A DNA stretch of 64,000 bases, from assembly GCA_963725145.1 (NCBI GenBank), contig CAVRXL010000012.1, positions 496,001 through 560,000 of the forward strand. The letters are read 5' to 3'. Below, piece after piece: positions 18,313-27,576 of the stretch (within the stretch, counting starts at the first letter, position 1; each line of letters opens with the position of its first letter). The position numbers and the translations under genes are program-made. The notes under the pieces are model-generated. The model ran no database searches, was not told where the DNA came from, and worked only from the letters and a program-made list of their open reading frames with translations. The DNA comes from DATAEE01 sp963725145 (lineage in GTDB: Bacteria; Acidobacteriota; Vicinamibacteria; Vicinamibacterales; 2-12-FULL-66-21).

Positions 18313-21300
18313 GGCCGGACGGGCGCTACCATGTCCGCCTGAATCTCGCCGGCCGTGAGGGCGCGGTTGTAGACTCGGACTTCGTCGATGCGGCCGCCGA
18401 ACACCTCGCCGTAGGCGTCGTAGCCGATCGTCAGCGTGCCGGTTGACGTGGTCAGCGCGCCAGTCTGGGCTTGCGAGGCGACCTGGACGCCGTTGACGAA
18501 GATCCGGACGCTGGTGCCGTCAAACGTCGCAGCCAGGTGGGTCCAGGTGTTGACGGGCAGCACGTTGGACGCGTGAAGATTCAGGGTGCCGCCCGCCGTG
18601 AAAGTCCCGCCCCCGACGGGGCGGTTGTTGTCGGAGCCGGCCATCAGGAAGTAGCGCTCGGTGTTCTTGCTGATGACCGCTCGCCAGCCGACGACGGTGG
18701 AGGTCGGATACACCCAGGCCTCGAGCGTCATCCCGCTGGTCAGGTCGAGCGGAACCGCATCGGCCACCGTCACCCCTCCGGTGGTGCCGTTGAACTGCAG
18801 CGCAGCGCCGAACCGCCCCGATGGGTTCCAGGTCGAACCCGACACCAGCGTTCCCGTGCGGCCGTTGCCCGACGCGTCGCTCGCGCTCGTGCCCGCGCCC
18901 TCGTCGAAACCATACGCCGCGACCATGCCCGGTGGCTGAGGAGGCGCAACGTCGGTCGTCGCCGACGCAATGTTGGAGTAGGGCCCGAGCAGGCCAACGG
19001 CGTCACTCGCCCGCACCCGATACGAATAGCTCGTGGTGGCACTCAGGCCCACGTCGGTGAAAGAGAGGCCCGTGGCCGTCGCGATCTGCGCGAAGTTGCC
19101 GCAGCCGGCGCCCTGGCAGCGCTCGACCCGATAGCCGGTCACCCCGACGTTGTCGGTCGCGGCTCCCCAACTCAACCCAATCTGGAGCTCGCTGGACGTC
19201 GCGGTCAACGTGCCGGGAGCGCCCGGCGGCGTGGTGTCGGGCGGGCTGGTCACCCTGACCATCGCCGAGACCGACGGAACGCCATTGCTGTCGAGCAGGA
19301 AGAGCATGTAGTAGCCGGGCGGCGCGAGATTCTGGTTACTGGGAAGGGTGACGTCGACCGCTCCGGTTCGCGGCTGGAACGTCAGAGGCAAATACCGCTG
19401 ATTCGCGTTGAAGGCATGCGTCACCGAGCTGATGCCCATCAGGGACACCGCGGAGACGCGTGCCGCGTCTGGCGTCTGCACGGCAAACGTGCTCCCGTGT
19501 GTGATCGTTCCCGGGGCTGAGGAGATCACGGGGCGTGGCCCTTTAAAGAGGTAGGGCGGCGAGTAGATCTGCGCGTTCAGTTGGTCGATGCCAAACGTTC
19601 CGCCGCCGAGCGTGATCACGCGGGCATCCGGAAGCAGGATGGCCACCGAGTGGTACATCCGTGGATTAGCCATCCGCGCCATCGTTTTCCACGTTTCAGT
19701 GGCTGGAGACCAGAGCTCCGCCTCGTACACCGCCGGCACGAGGTCGAAAACATTGGAATCGCGCGATCCCCCGGTCGCCAGAACCGTTCCATCAGGAAGG
19801 AGCGTGAGCGTGTGCTCGGTCCTGGCGAACGCCATCGTCGGCGTTTGCCGCCAGGCGGGCGAGGGGCTCGTCATGTCGAGAACATACGTGGTGGCGTCGG
19901 AGTTCTTGATCGGGTAGTCCGGGTTCCAGGCGGTTCCAGACTTGATGATCTTGCCCGGCGCGTACATCGCGGCACTGCCGCCGTCGAGCACGCCACCGGG
20001 GATCAGGCTCCAGCTCTGCGATCCGAGATCGAGAACCCAGCTGGCGGTGGGGTCCACGTTCGCGCTGCTCGCGAGCACCCCTCCATTCGGAAGCAGGAAC
20101 ATGTGCGGATACATCGGGAGACGGAGCGGGGCGTTCGACAGCTCGGCCCACGAATTCGTCGGCGGGTTGAAAATCTCGGCGACATCCGCCAACCCTTCGT
20201 GAGGGTCTCCAGGAATGAGGCACGTCGGACAACTGATCGCACCCGAAACAGCGAGAACGCGGCCGTCTCCGAGCGTTGTCGCCGTCGGATACCACCGGCC
20301 ACTGCTCATGCTGCCGGCTGCGACCCATTGTTCGGTCCACGAATCGAAGATTGTGGAGGTGGTGGCGCCAACGTACACCCCGAGGTGCCCTCCGACAACG
20401 AGCAATCTCCCGTCAGCGAGAAACGTCTGTCCAGAGCAGAACAGGTTGGTGGCCGAATACGGTTTCGACGCAAACGTCCCGGTCGCCGGGTTCCACAGGC
20501 GAACCTCCGTGGCCGAGGTGTCCGACCACGTGAGGATCTTGCCGGTCGGCAGCAGCGCCGCGTGGAGGCCTACGATTGGCCAACTGAACGACGGCGCCCA
20601 TTGACCGATGACGGCCGGGTCGTTTGGATTCGTGTTCGAGAACGTCACCGAGACTGGTGCTGACGTCGTGGTGTTTCCGGCGACGTCGCGTGCAACCGCC
20701 GTGATCGAGTGAACGCCATTCAAGTAGGTCGCCGTGTTCACCGGCATCGAGTACGGGAACGTGAGATCCTGCGCGCCCGCGTCGCCACCATCGATCTTGA
20801 ACTGCACGCCGGCGACGCCGACGTCGTCGGAGGCGACCGCTGCCATCGTCACCACGCCAGACAACGTCGAGCCAGCGGCTGGCGCGGTGATCGAGACTGT
20901 CGGGGGCGTGGTGTCGGGGACGGTCGTCGAGAAGTTGACGGGCGTGGCATCGGTCCCGATGATCTTCGAATGGTCGGCGCGGACCAGATATCCATTCAGC
21001 ACATGCGGACCGGTGGCGACGTTCGTGAATTGATATGAGCCGTCGAGGGTCAGGTCCATGACCTCGGGCAGGGTGTCGAGCGTGAAGTGAACGTGGTTGA
21101 CCTCGGTCAGGTCGCCGGAGGCTATATAGGCGACGGGGACCGTGGTCCCGCTAATCACCGCCCCTGCCGCAGGCTGCGTGATCGTCAGGTGCGGCGGCCC
21201 CGGAATCCCCACGGGCGAGATCATGTCGGTCTGGATCTCGGCGCCGCTGAGGGCGCGGTTGTAGACTCGGACTTCGTCGATGCGGCCGGCGAACACCTCG

Positions 21301-21923
21301 CCGTAGGCGTCGTAGCCGATCGTCAGCGTGCCGGTTGACGTGGTCAGCGCGCCGGTCTGGGCTTGCGAAGCCGCCTGGACGCCGTTGACGAAGATCCGGA
21401 CGTTGGTGCCGTCATACGTCGCAGCCAGATGGGTCCAGGTGTTGACGGGCAGCACGTTGGGCGCGCGGAGGTTCAGGGTGCCGCCCGCCGTGAAGGTCCC
21501 GCCCCCGACGGGGCGGTTGTTGTCGGAGCCGGCCATCAGGAAGTAGCGCTCGGTATTCTTGCTGATGACCGCCCGCCAGCCGACGACGGTGGAGGTCGGA
21601 TAGACCCAGGCCTCGAGCGTCATCCCGCCGGTCAGGTCGAGCGCGGCGGCATCCGAGACGGTCACCCCTCCGCTGGCGCCGTTGAACTGCAGCGCAGCGC
21701 CGAACCGCCCGAGCGCTGTCCAGGTCCCGTTGCTAATCGTCCCGTTGTGGCTGTTGCCCGACGCGTCGCTCGTGGTCGTGCCCGCGCCCTCGTCGAACGC
21801 ATAGGCCGCCACCAACCCGGTCGGCTGGGCGAGCGCGGTGGTCCAGCGATCCCCCTGGTTCATGAGAAGCAGGCACATCACGACGCCGGTGAGAGCGATC
21901 ACGTTCTTGCGAACAGTTTTCAT
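18309..21923 (-). CDS. Secreted copper radical oxidase (galactose/glyoxal oxidase-like) with LamG, Ig and FN3 domains
   Basis: 1204 residues. A signal peptide (cleavage near ALA-QP, residue 33) is followed by LamG 1 (about 35-235), an Ig-like stretch (about 243-430), a Kelch beta-propeller oxidase core (about 440-795), an oxidase C-terminal domain (about 797-893), FN3 (about 900-990) and LamG 2 (about 1000-1200). All copper-radical residues can be matched to galactose oxidase: C496 and Y545 for the thioether pair, Y757 and H758 in RMYHS, and H836 in THAFN. The enzyme would oxidise a primary alcohol or aldehyde to give peroxide outside the cell. The LamG domains may bind glycans. It is 62 bases after the SAF-domain gene, with GAGGA before the ATG, and overlaps cusB. 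Confidence 0.9.
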   Translation of the reverse strand: MKTVRKNVIALTGVVMCLLLMNQGDRWTTALAQPTGLVAAYAFDEGAGTTTSDASGNSHNGTISNGTWTALGRFGAALQFNGASGGVTVSDAAALDLTGGMTLEAWVYPTSTVVGWRAVISKNTERYFLMAGSDNNRPVGGGTFTAGGTLNLRAPNVLPVNTWTHLAATYDGTNVRIFVNGVQAASQAQTGALTTSTGTLTIGYDAYGEVFAGRIDEVRVYNRALSGAEIQTDMISPVGIPGPPHLTITQPAAGAVISGTTVPVAYIASGDLTEVNHVHFTLDTLPEVMDLTLDGSYQFTNVATGPHVLNGYLVRADHSKIIGTDATPVNFSTTVPDTTPPTVSITAPAAGSTLSGVVTMAAVASDDVGVAGVQFKIDGGDAGAQDLTFPYSMPVNTATYLNGVHSITAVARDVAGNTTTSAPVSVTFSNTNPNDPAVIGQWAPSFSWPIVGLHAALLPTGKILTWSDTSATEVRLWNPATGTFASKPYSATNLFCSGQTFLADGRLLVVGGHLGVYVGATTSTIFDSWTEQWVAAGSMSSGRWYPTATTLGDGRVLAVSGAISCPTCLIPGDPHEGLADVAEIFNPPTNSWAELSNAPLRLPMYPHMFLLPNGGVLASSANVDPTASWVLDLGSQSWSLIPGGVLDGGSAAMYAPGKIIKSGTAWNPDYPIKNSDATTYVLDMTSPSPAWRQTPTMAFARTEHTLTLLPDGTVLATGGSRDSNVFDLVPAVYEAELWSPATETWKTMARMANPRMYHSVAILLPDARVITLGGGTFGIDQLNAQIYSPPYLFKGPRPVISSAPGTITHGSTFAVQTPDAARVSAVSLMGISSVTHAFNANQRYLPLTFQPRTGAVDVTLPSNQNLAPPGYYMLFLLDSNGVPSVSAMVRVTSPPDTTPPGAPGTLTATSSELQIGLSWGAATDNVGVTGYRVERCQGAGCGNFAQIATATGLSFTDVGLSATTSYSYRVRASDAVGLLGPYSNIASATTDVAPPQPPGMVAAYGFDEGAGTSASDASGNGRTGTLVSGSTWNPSGRFGAALQFNGTTGGVTVADAVPLDLTSGMTLEAWVYPTSTVVGWRAVISKNTERYFLMAGSDNNRPVGGGTFTAGGTLNLHASNVLPVNTWTHLAATFDGTSVRIFVNGVQVASQAQTGALTTSTGTLTIGYDAYGEVFGGRIDEVRVYNRALTAGEIQADMVAPVRP
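18350..18920 (-). repeat. LamG-coding direct repeat, C-terminal copy
   Basis: This DNA closely matches 21240-21815 in the same orientation, with only scattered differences. It encodes the C-terminal LamG domain of the copper radical oxidase. The near identity of two domains at opposite ends of one gene indicates a recent duplication or gene conversion. Confidence 0.85.
21240..21815 (-). repeat. LamG-coding direct repeat, N-terminal copy
   Basis: N-terminal partner of the repeat at 18350-18920. It encodes residues about 37-235 of the oxidase. The two copies share long identical stretches, so recombination between them could delete the whole oxidase core. Confidence 0.85.
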
Positions 21924-21985
21924 TCAGATCCTCGTCGGCTGAAGCCCGGTCGCCTCCCTGCCCAATGCGCTGAAAAAGGACGGAT

Positions 21986-23330
21986 TCAGGCATGTGGGCC
22001 AACCGCGGCTCCGCTAAATCTGGGGGGATCAGCGGAAGTCTCTCGGCTATCAAACCGTTCGTACTGCTCCTCGCGCAACCGGTCCGCGATTCGGTCTGGC
22101 GGCAGCTCGACGTCGTCATAGGAGATGACGTCGTCTTTTGCGATGTCGCGCCGCAACCTGCAACCCTCGACGAGTCCCTCCGGCAGGTAGCGTGAACGGC
22201 GCATCGTTTCGGAATTGACCGCCTCACCGTACGTCATGTAGTTCCCGTAGCCGTCCAGCGTCTCGCCCGCCTTCAAGTCCCGCTTGGCAACCGCGCAGAC
22301 CTCGACGACCGGGCCCGCCAGCGGCTTGGCGACCGAATCGCGGAACAAGACGGCGCGCGCGATAGCGTTCGGTACCTCGAAGTGTACGAGGTGGTAGGGA
22401 ATGAAGAAGGAATAGAGCGGGCCTTCTCCCATCTTGTACAGATTCAGATAGTGCTGCTGTTTGGGGTCGGGATGTTCGGCAAGAACATAAACCTTCGTGA
22501 GGGGCGTGCCGACGACGTAGTCGACGATCCCCCCCAACCGGCGAAGCTCGTCGATGTCGTACAGCCGTCCAATCTTCATGACATCGTCGCGGTACTCCAC
22601 GCCTCGCGACATGCCGCGCGACCTGACGACGAATCCCGTTGCATTGGCTACGATCGCCTGCTCGAAGCTGATCTTTGAGCCGTCAGCAAAGCTGGTGACC
22701 ATCGCGGGATTCTGTCCCCACTTTTCCGCGAAGCCTTTCTGCGTCGTCGGAGTGCGGTAGGGATCCTGGAGGCCCTTGACGTTGCCGATGACGCGGGGAA
22801 TCAGCCCCAGCCCTCGAACCCAGCGATAGAGATTGATCTGAACGCCCGGCTCATCTCCCTCGCACGCCGACAGAATGACCCCGTGCTTCGCGGCGTACAC
22901 CTGGAGAATCGGGCCGATTGTGGCGTCGATCTCCGCATTCAGCAGCACGACGTCTTTCCCGTGCTTGAACGCTTCCAGAATCACGCGGGCGCCGAACTCC
23001 ACCGAGCCCGTCGTCTCGACCAGGACGTCGATGTGCTCCGAGCGCGCAAGCAGCATCGCGTCCTCGGTGACGACCGGCTGTTGCGACAGGATGGCGCTAT
23101 CGAGGGCCGCCTGCGAGTCGGCCGCTACCGGCTGCGCTCCGGCGTACTGATATGCATCGATCGCTTTCGCGACGTGCCGGTTGTAGATGGCGACCATCCG
23201 CATGCCGGGAACGCTGTTCACGATCTGATTGGTCAGACCATGACGCCATGAAGCCAGCACCGATCATGCCGACGCGGATCGGCTTGCCTTGAGCCTCTCG
23301 TGCCTGCAGCGCGTGGTCGACGATGATCAT
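21986..23330 (-). CDS. SAF-domain NAD(P)-binding oxidoreductase, one frameshift
   Basis: The frame starts at ATG 23330 (MIIVDHALQ) and reaches the dinucleotide motif RVGMIGAGFMA. It then breaks near 23247, where one extra base separates it from the long frame HGLTNQIVNSVPGM that runs to 21986. Rejoined, the protein has about 447 residues: a Rossmann N-terminal half (homoserine dehydrogenase-like) and a SAF domain near the C-terminus (EVCAVAKRDLKAGE). Such proteins often lie in nucleotide-sugar loci and are thought to act on a keto-sugar or an acid, but the reaction is not settled. Its start overlaps the stop of rfbC (ATGA), and it precedes the copper oxidase. Confidence 0.75.
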
Positions 23331-23910
23331 CGCACGCCCTGCGCAGCAGCCAGCTGCATCCGGGACTTCAGGTCGCTTTCGATCTCGGCCAGCGGTTTCC
23401 ACTGACGATCCTTGTCCGACATCACGGACACGGGCAGCGGCCACTCGAGCCGTAGCAGAGGGTCGTCGTACAGGAGCCCGCCTTCAGAGCCCGGCGTGTA
23501 GAACTCGCCGACGTGGTAGGTCGTTTCGGTGTCGTCCTCGAGAGCCTGGTATCCATGGGCGAAGCGCTCGGGGATGTAGATGCCGCGGTGATTCTCGGCG
23601 GTCAGCTCCACGGTCACGTGTTCAAGGTAGGTGGCGACTCGGGGCGCAGATCGACGATGATGTCGAGAATCGCCCCGCGACTGCACCGCACAATCTTGGT
23701 CTCGGCCGCCGGTGGATACTGAAAGTGCATCCCTCGAAGCGTGCCCTTGCGCCGATTGAAGCCGATGTTCGCCTGCGCGATGACCGGCTTGAGGCCGTGG
23801 GCCTGGAACTCGCGCTGACAGAACGCACGGGCGAAGAATCCGCGCTCGTCATCGCGACGTTCCAGGTCGATGACGAACGCTCCTTTAAGTTTCGTTTCGG
23901 TGAAGAGCAT
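23327..23910 (-). CDS. rfbC: dTDP-4-dehydrorhamnose 3,5-epimerase-like protein, one frameshift
   Basis: Two overlapping frames make one cupin-fold epimerase of about 194 residues. The first (from ATG 23910, with GGAG upstream) has KGTLRGMHFQ, carrying the catalytic His. The second resumes at TYLEHVTVEL and continues with RFAHGYQALEDDTETTY to the stop at 23327. The break near 23637 is explained by one C missing from a run in SPTYLEH. The enzyme epimerises C3/C5 of a 4-keto-6-deoxy sugar nucleotide. The divergent epimerase and cytidylyltransferase suggest it works on a CDP- rather than a dTDP-sugar (inference). Confidence 0.8.
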
Positions 23911-24299
23911 TGTAACTCCGCAGTGTCCGACCGACGCGAGCGCTCGAAAGCGCAGACGGATGCTTTACGCTTGCATCAGCGCTTTGACTTTCAGCAAGCG
24001 CGCGGCCAGCGGCGGCTAGCGGACAGACCAGGGAAGGCGAGCCGCCAACCCTATGGATGACGTAGGTTTGTGGTGCGCGCCGCGGACGGCCTCCAAGCGC
24101 GCCCTGACTTTAGTCCGGCCCTGGGAAGACTTTAATCATCCAACTAGGCCGGGACGGGCCTCTCGCGCCCACCTCGGACCCATCCCCTTCAACGGTTTAG
24201 GGGTTTCCGCCAGTCACCCCAGATGGCGGCAACCTTGCTCTTAGCTGGACCGATCACGAAACTCTCACCGGCGGCTGGTTGCGGACTGGAAAGGAACTG
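23911..24299. other. Divergent intergenic region
   Basis: 389 bases between rfbC (minus) and the epimerase (plus). It must hold promoters for both sugar-nucleotide operons. I see AAAGGA just before the ATG at 24300 and moderately AT-rich patches near 23970-24000 and 24125-24145. There is no convincing -35/-10 pair and no ORF worth calling. Confidence 0.5.
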
Positions 24300-25336
24300 A
24301 TGAAGGTACTGCGTGACTGGACATCACGGATACATCGGGTCGGTCATGAGTCGGAGTGCTCAGCCAGGCAGGGCACGACGTCACCGGGCTGGACACATAT
24401 CCTCTACGAAGGTTGCGATTTCGGCGACGGTGGCCAATCGCGTTCCGTCGATCCGCAAGGATATCCGCGACGTCGAGCGCGGACGATCTTCGCGGCTTCG
24501 ACGCGGTCATCCATCTGGCGGCGCTGTCGAACGATCCGCTCGGCTGCCTCGACGAGTCGTGCACGCTCGACATCAATCACCTCGGCAGCGTGGCGCTCGC
24601 CGAGGCCGCCAAGGCCGCGGGCGTCCCGCGCTTTCTCTTTGCGTCGTCATGCAGCCTGTACGGCGCCGCGGGCGACAAGATGCTCGACGAGAACGCCGCC
24701 TTCAACCCGATCACGGCGTACGGCCGTTCGAAGGTGCTCGTCGAAGCCGATGTGTCGACGCTGGCGGACGACTCGTTCAGCCCGACGTATCTTCGCAACG
24801 CCACCGCCTACGGCGTCTCGCCGCGGCTGCGCGCCGACATCGTCGTGAACAACCTGGTCGGCGTCGCTTACACCACGGGCGAGGTGCTGATCCAGAGCGA
24901 CGGCACGCCGTGGCGGCCGCTCGTCCACGTCCAGGACATCTCGCGCGCGTTTCTCGCGGTGCTCGAAGCACCGCGCGAGGCGATTCACAACCAGGCGTTC
25001 AACGTCGGCAGCAGCGAGGAGAACTACCAGATTCGCGACATCGCCGCCATGGTGCAGGAGGTCGTGCCCGGGCTGCACGGTCAAGTACCTGGAGGGCGGC
25101 GGGCCCGACCCGCGCTGCTATCGCGTGAACTGCGACAAGCTGACGGCGCACGTCCCGGGCTTCCGCACGGAGTGGACGGTCCGGCGCGGCGTCGAGGAGC
25201 TGTACGAGAGCTGCGTCGCGCACGGGCCTGACGCGCGAGATGTTCGACGGCTACGTCCGGCTCAAGCGAATCCAGGAGTCTGCTCGCGCGACGGGCGGCT
25301 CGATGCCACGCTGCGACCGCGAAGCGTTCCAGTGAC
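24300..25336 (+). pseudogene. NAD-dependent epimerase/dehydratase, multiply frameshifted
   Basis: An extended SDR sugar epimerase/dehydratase can be rebuilt by reading across frames: MKVL, VTGHHGYIGSVM (Gly-rich NAD site), VLSQAGHDVTGLDTY, LYEGCDFGDG, VPSIRKDIRDVE, then one long frame from about 24485. That frame has DAVIHLAALSNDPLG, SSCSLYG and the catalytic YGRSK (Tyr-x3-Lys), followed by VKYLEGGGPDPR. Breaks lie near 24312, 24355, 24398, 24434, 24483, 25078 and 25229, nearly all single extra bases. No motif is lost, so sequencing error is likelier than decay. It probably converts the CDP-glucose made by the next gene. Confidence 0.75.
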
Positions 25337-25374
25337 GGTCTGAACGAGCCTCTCAACTGCGAGGGAATGAATCG

Positions 25375-26250
25375 ATGAAGGTTGTGCTGTTCTGCGGCGG
25401 CCTCGGCATGCGGATCCGCGAGGCCGGCGAGAGTATCCCGAAGCCGATGGTGACCATCGGCTACCGGCCGATCCTGTGGCACGTGATGAAGTACTACGCC
25501 CACTTCGGCCACAAGGACTTCGTGCTCTGCCTCGGCTACCGCGGCGACGTGATCAAGAACTACTTCCTGAACTACAGCGAGTGCTTGTCGAACGACTTCG
25601 TCCTGTCCGAAGGCGGCAAGAAGCTCGAGCTGATGGCGCAGCGACATCCACGACTGGAAGATCACGTTCGTCGAGACCGGCGCGACCGTCGAACATCGGC
25701 CAGCGGCTCAAGGCCGTCGAGCGGCACGTTCGCGACGAGCCGGAGTTCCTGGCCAACTACAGCGACGGTCTGACGGATCTCCGCTGCCCGATGCACCTCG
25801 AGCATTTCCGGCAGCAGGACGCGGTCGCCAGCTTCGTCAGCGTCAAGCCGAATCTGAGCTATCACCTCGTCTCGGTCGACGACGGCGGACGCGTCACGGA
25901 CATTCGAGGAGATCCGGCGCGCGCCGATCCGCATCAACGGCGGCTTCTTCGTCCTTCAAGCGCGAGATCTTCGACCACATCCGCGACGGCGAAGAGCTCG
26001 TGTGTCGAGCCGTTCCAGCGGCTCGTCCGCGCGCGCCGGCTGGCGGCGTACGAGTACGACGGCTTCTGGATGTCGATGGACACGTTCAAGGATCGCCAGC
26101 AGCTCGAGGAGATCTACGCTCGCGGCAACGCGCCCTGGGAAGTCTGGAACGGCAACGGCACTGCAGTGCCGAAAGCCGGCGTCGGACGCGTACGCCGAGC
26201 CAACGACGAAAGAACGCGCCGACGGACGGCTGCTCGATGTACGCGTTTGA
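25375..26250 (+). pseudogene. rfbF: Glucose-1-phosphate cytidylyltransferase, multiply frameshifted
   Basis: The nucleotidyltransferase signature FCGGLGMRIRE is followed by IPKPMVTIGYRPILWHVMKYYAHFGHKDFVLCLGYRG, characteristic of RfbF, which makes CDP-glucose from CTP and glucose-1-phosphate. Conserved pieces continue in other frames: DIHDWKITFVETG, NIGQRLKAV, ANYSDGLTDL, then RAPIRINGGFFV, EPFQRLV and DGFWMSMDTFKDRQQLE. Single extra bases near 25641, 25690, 25905, 25954 and 26002 account for the breaks. The exact 3' end is uncertain; one frame ends at 26250, just inside the next gene. Frame-corrected it would be a normal enzyme. Confidence 0.78.
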
Positions 26251-26896
26251 CGTTCCCACCCAAACGACCGGCAGATTCCGAGTCCTTTGCCTCGGGGCGC
26301 ACGCGGACGACATCGAAATCGGCTGCGGCGGCCTCATCCTCTCTCTGATCGAACGCTACAAGGCCGTCGACGTCGACTGGGTCGTCTTTTCGGCGCCCAG
26401 GGCCGCGAGCGCGAAGCCCGGCGCAGCGCGGCCATGTTCCTCAAAGGCGCCGGCCGCACGCGCGTCGTCCTCAAGCAGTTTCGCGACGGGTTCTTTCCCT
26501 TCGACGGCGCTGACATCAAGACCGAGCTTCGAGGCGCTCAAGCAAGAAGGTGCTCCCGACCTCGTGCTGACGCACTACCGTGACGATCGCCACCAGGATC
26601 ATCGAGTCTTGTCGGATCTCACGTGGAACACGTTCCGCGATCACTGGATCCTGGAATACGAAATCCCGAAGTTCGATGGCGATCTCGGCATCCCCAACTG
26701 TTTCGTCCCCCTGAGCCAGGCGGTCTCCGACAGGAAGATCAAATACCTGAACGCCGCCTTCGGAAGCCAGCGCGACAAGCACTGGTTCTCGACGGAGACC
26801 TTTCGAGGCTTGATGCGCCTGCGAGGCATGGAGTGTCGCGCCCCCGAAGGCTACGCCGAAGCGTTCTACGGCCGGAAGGTGACATTCCGGATCTAG
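26237..26896 (+). pseudogene. PIG-L (LmbE-like) deacetylase, two frameshifts
   Basis: The start MYAFDVP leads to LCLGAHADDIEIGCGG, a variant (AHADDIE) of the zinc motif AHPDDxE. The middle (REREARRSAAMFLKG, FRDGFFPFDGADIKT) is in a second frame, and the rest (FEALKQEGAPDLVLTHYRDDRHQDH, then VTFRI) in the first. Breaks lie near 26396 and 26527. The H-x-D-x-H-x2-H-type second zinc motif is present as HYRDDRHQDH. Members remove acetyl groups from N-acetylated sugars or related substrates. The frame-corrected protein has about 220 residues and fits a sugar-nucleotide pathway with the two genes before it. Confidence 0.78.
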
Positions 26897-26904
26897 AGAA
26901 CGCT

Positions 26905-27558
26905 TCAGGAGAGTGGGTGGCGAGCCAGGTCCAGCACGAGCTTCTGGAGCTCCACGATCCCCGTTCGCAACGTCCTGCGCTGCAGCCACCATCCATCAGG
27001 GCTGAACTCTGCGTAACGGGATACGCGGACGATCACTCTAGTGCCGGACCCGGGCATGTTCCGCCGCAGCACGCGACGGACCCGACGCGAGTGATCGGCC
27101 CCGGTCACGACGATGACCGTTCCGAGCCGCTGCCGGATGCACCAGTCCGACAGCCACCGCCCGGCTTCCTCCGTGCCATCGACTGACAGACGCAGCAGCT
27201 CTGCACGTTCAACCCCGAGGCCGCGCAGCAGTCGGACCAGTTGGGTGGGGGGATCTTCGTACGGTACGCCGCGCTCTGCGAGCTGCAGGGTGATGCTGGT
27301 CAACGGGCCGGCCAGCACTGTCACGCGCGTCGCGACGCCACGGTGGACGAGGTCCGCTGCCTCGAGCGCTCCAGCTTCGGCGACATCCGGTGCGATGACG
27401 ATGACGTCGGCTGGCGCGAGCGGGTCCTCAGCCACGAGAGCGGTTCCCAGGCTCTGAAGAGCCCGTGTTCGAACCGACGGAACCAGCAGGGCACTGCCGC
27501 TCGCCAGCACCACCAGCAGCGACGCAAGCGCCACGCGGCGAAACAGCCGCTTCTTCAT
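26905..27558 (-). CDS. YdcF/ElyC-like (DUF218) membrane-anchored protein
   Basis: 217 residues. The N-terminal hydrophobic anchor (about 8-27) is followed by an alpha/beta DUF218-type domain: ADVIVIAPD near 50, a conserved Arg/Thr segment, and TVIVVTGADHSRRVRRVLRR near 146-165. ElyC and SanA members affect envelope glycan or undecaprenyl-phosphate metabolism. A biochemical function is not established for most. It lies 18 bases after the TPR lipoprotein gene, so the two are probably cotranscribed. Confidence 0.75.
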   Translation of the reverse strand: MKKRLFRRVALASLLVVLASGSALLVPSVRTRALQSLGTALVAEDPLAPADVIVIAPDVAEAGALEAADLVHRGVATRVTVLAGPLTSITLQLAERGVPYEDPPTQLVRLLRGLGVERAELLRLSVDGTEEAGRWLSDWCIRQRLGTVIVVTGADHSRRVRRVLRRNMPGSGTRVIVRVSRYAEFSPDGWWLQRRTLRTGIVELQKLVLDLARHPLS

Positions 27559-27576
27559 CCGAGACGTAGACTATCG

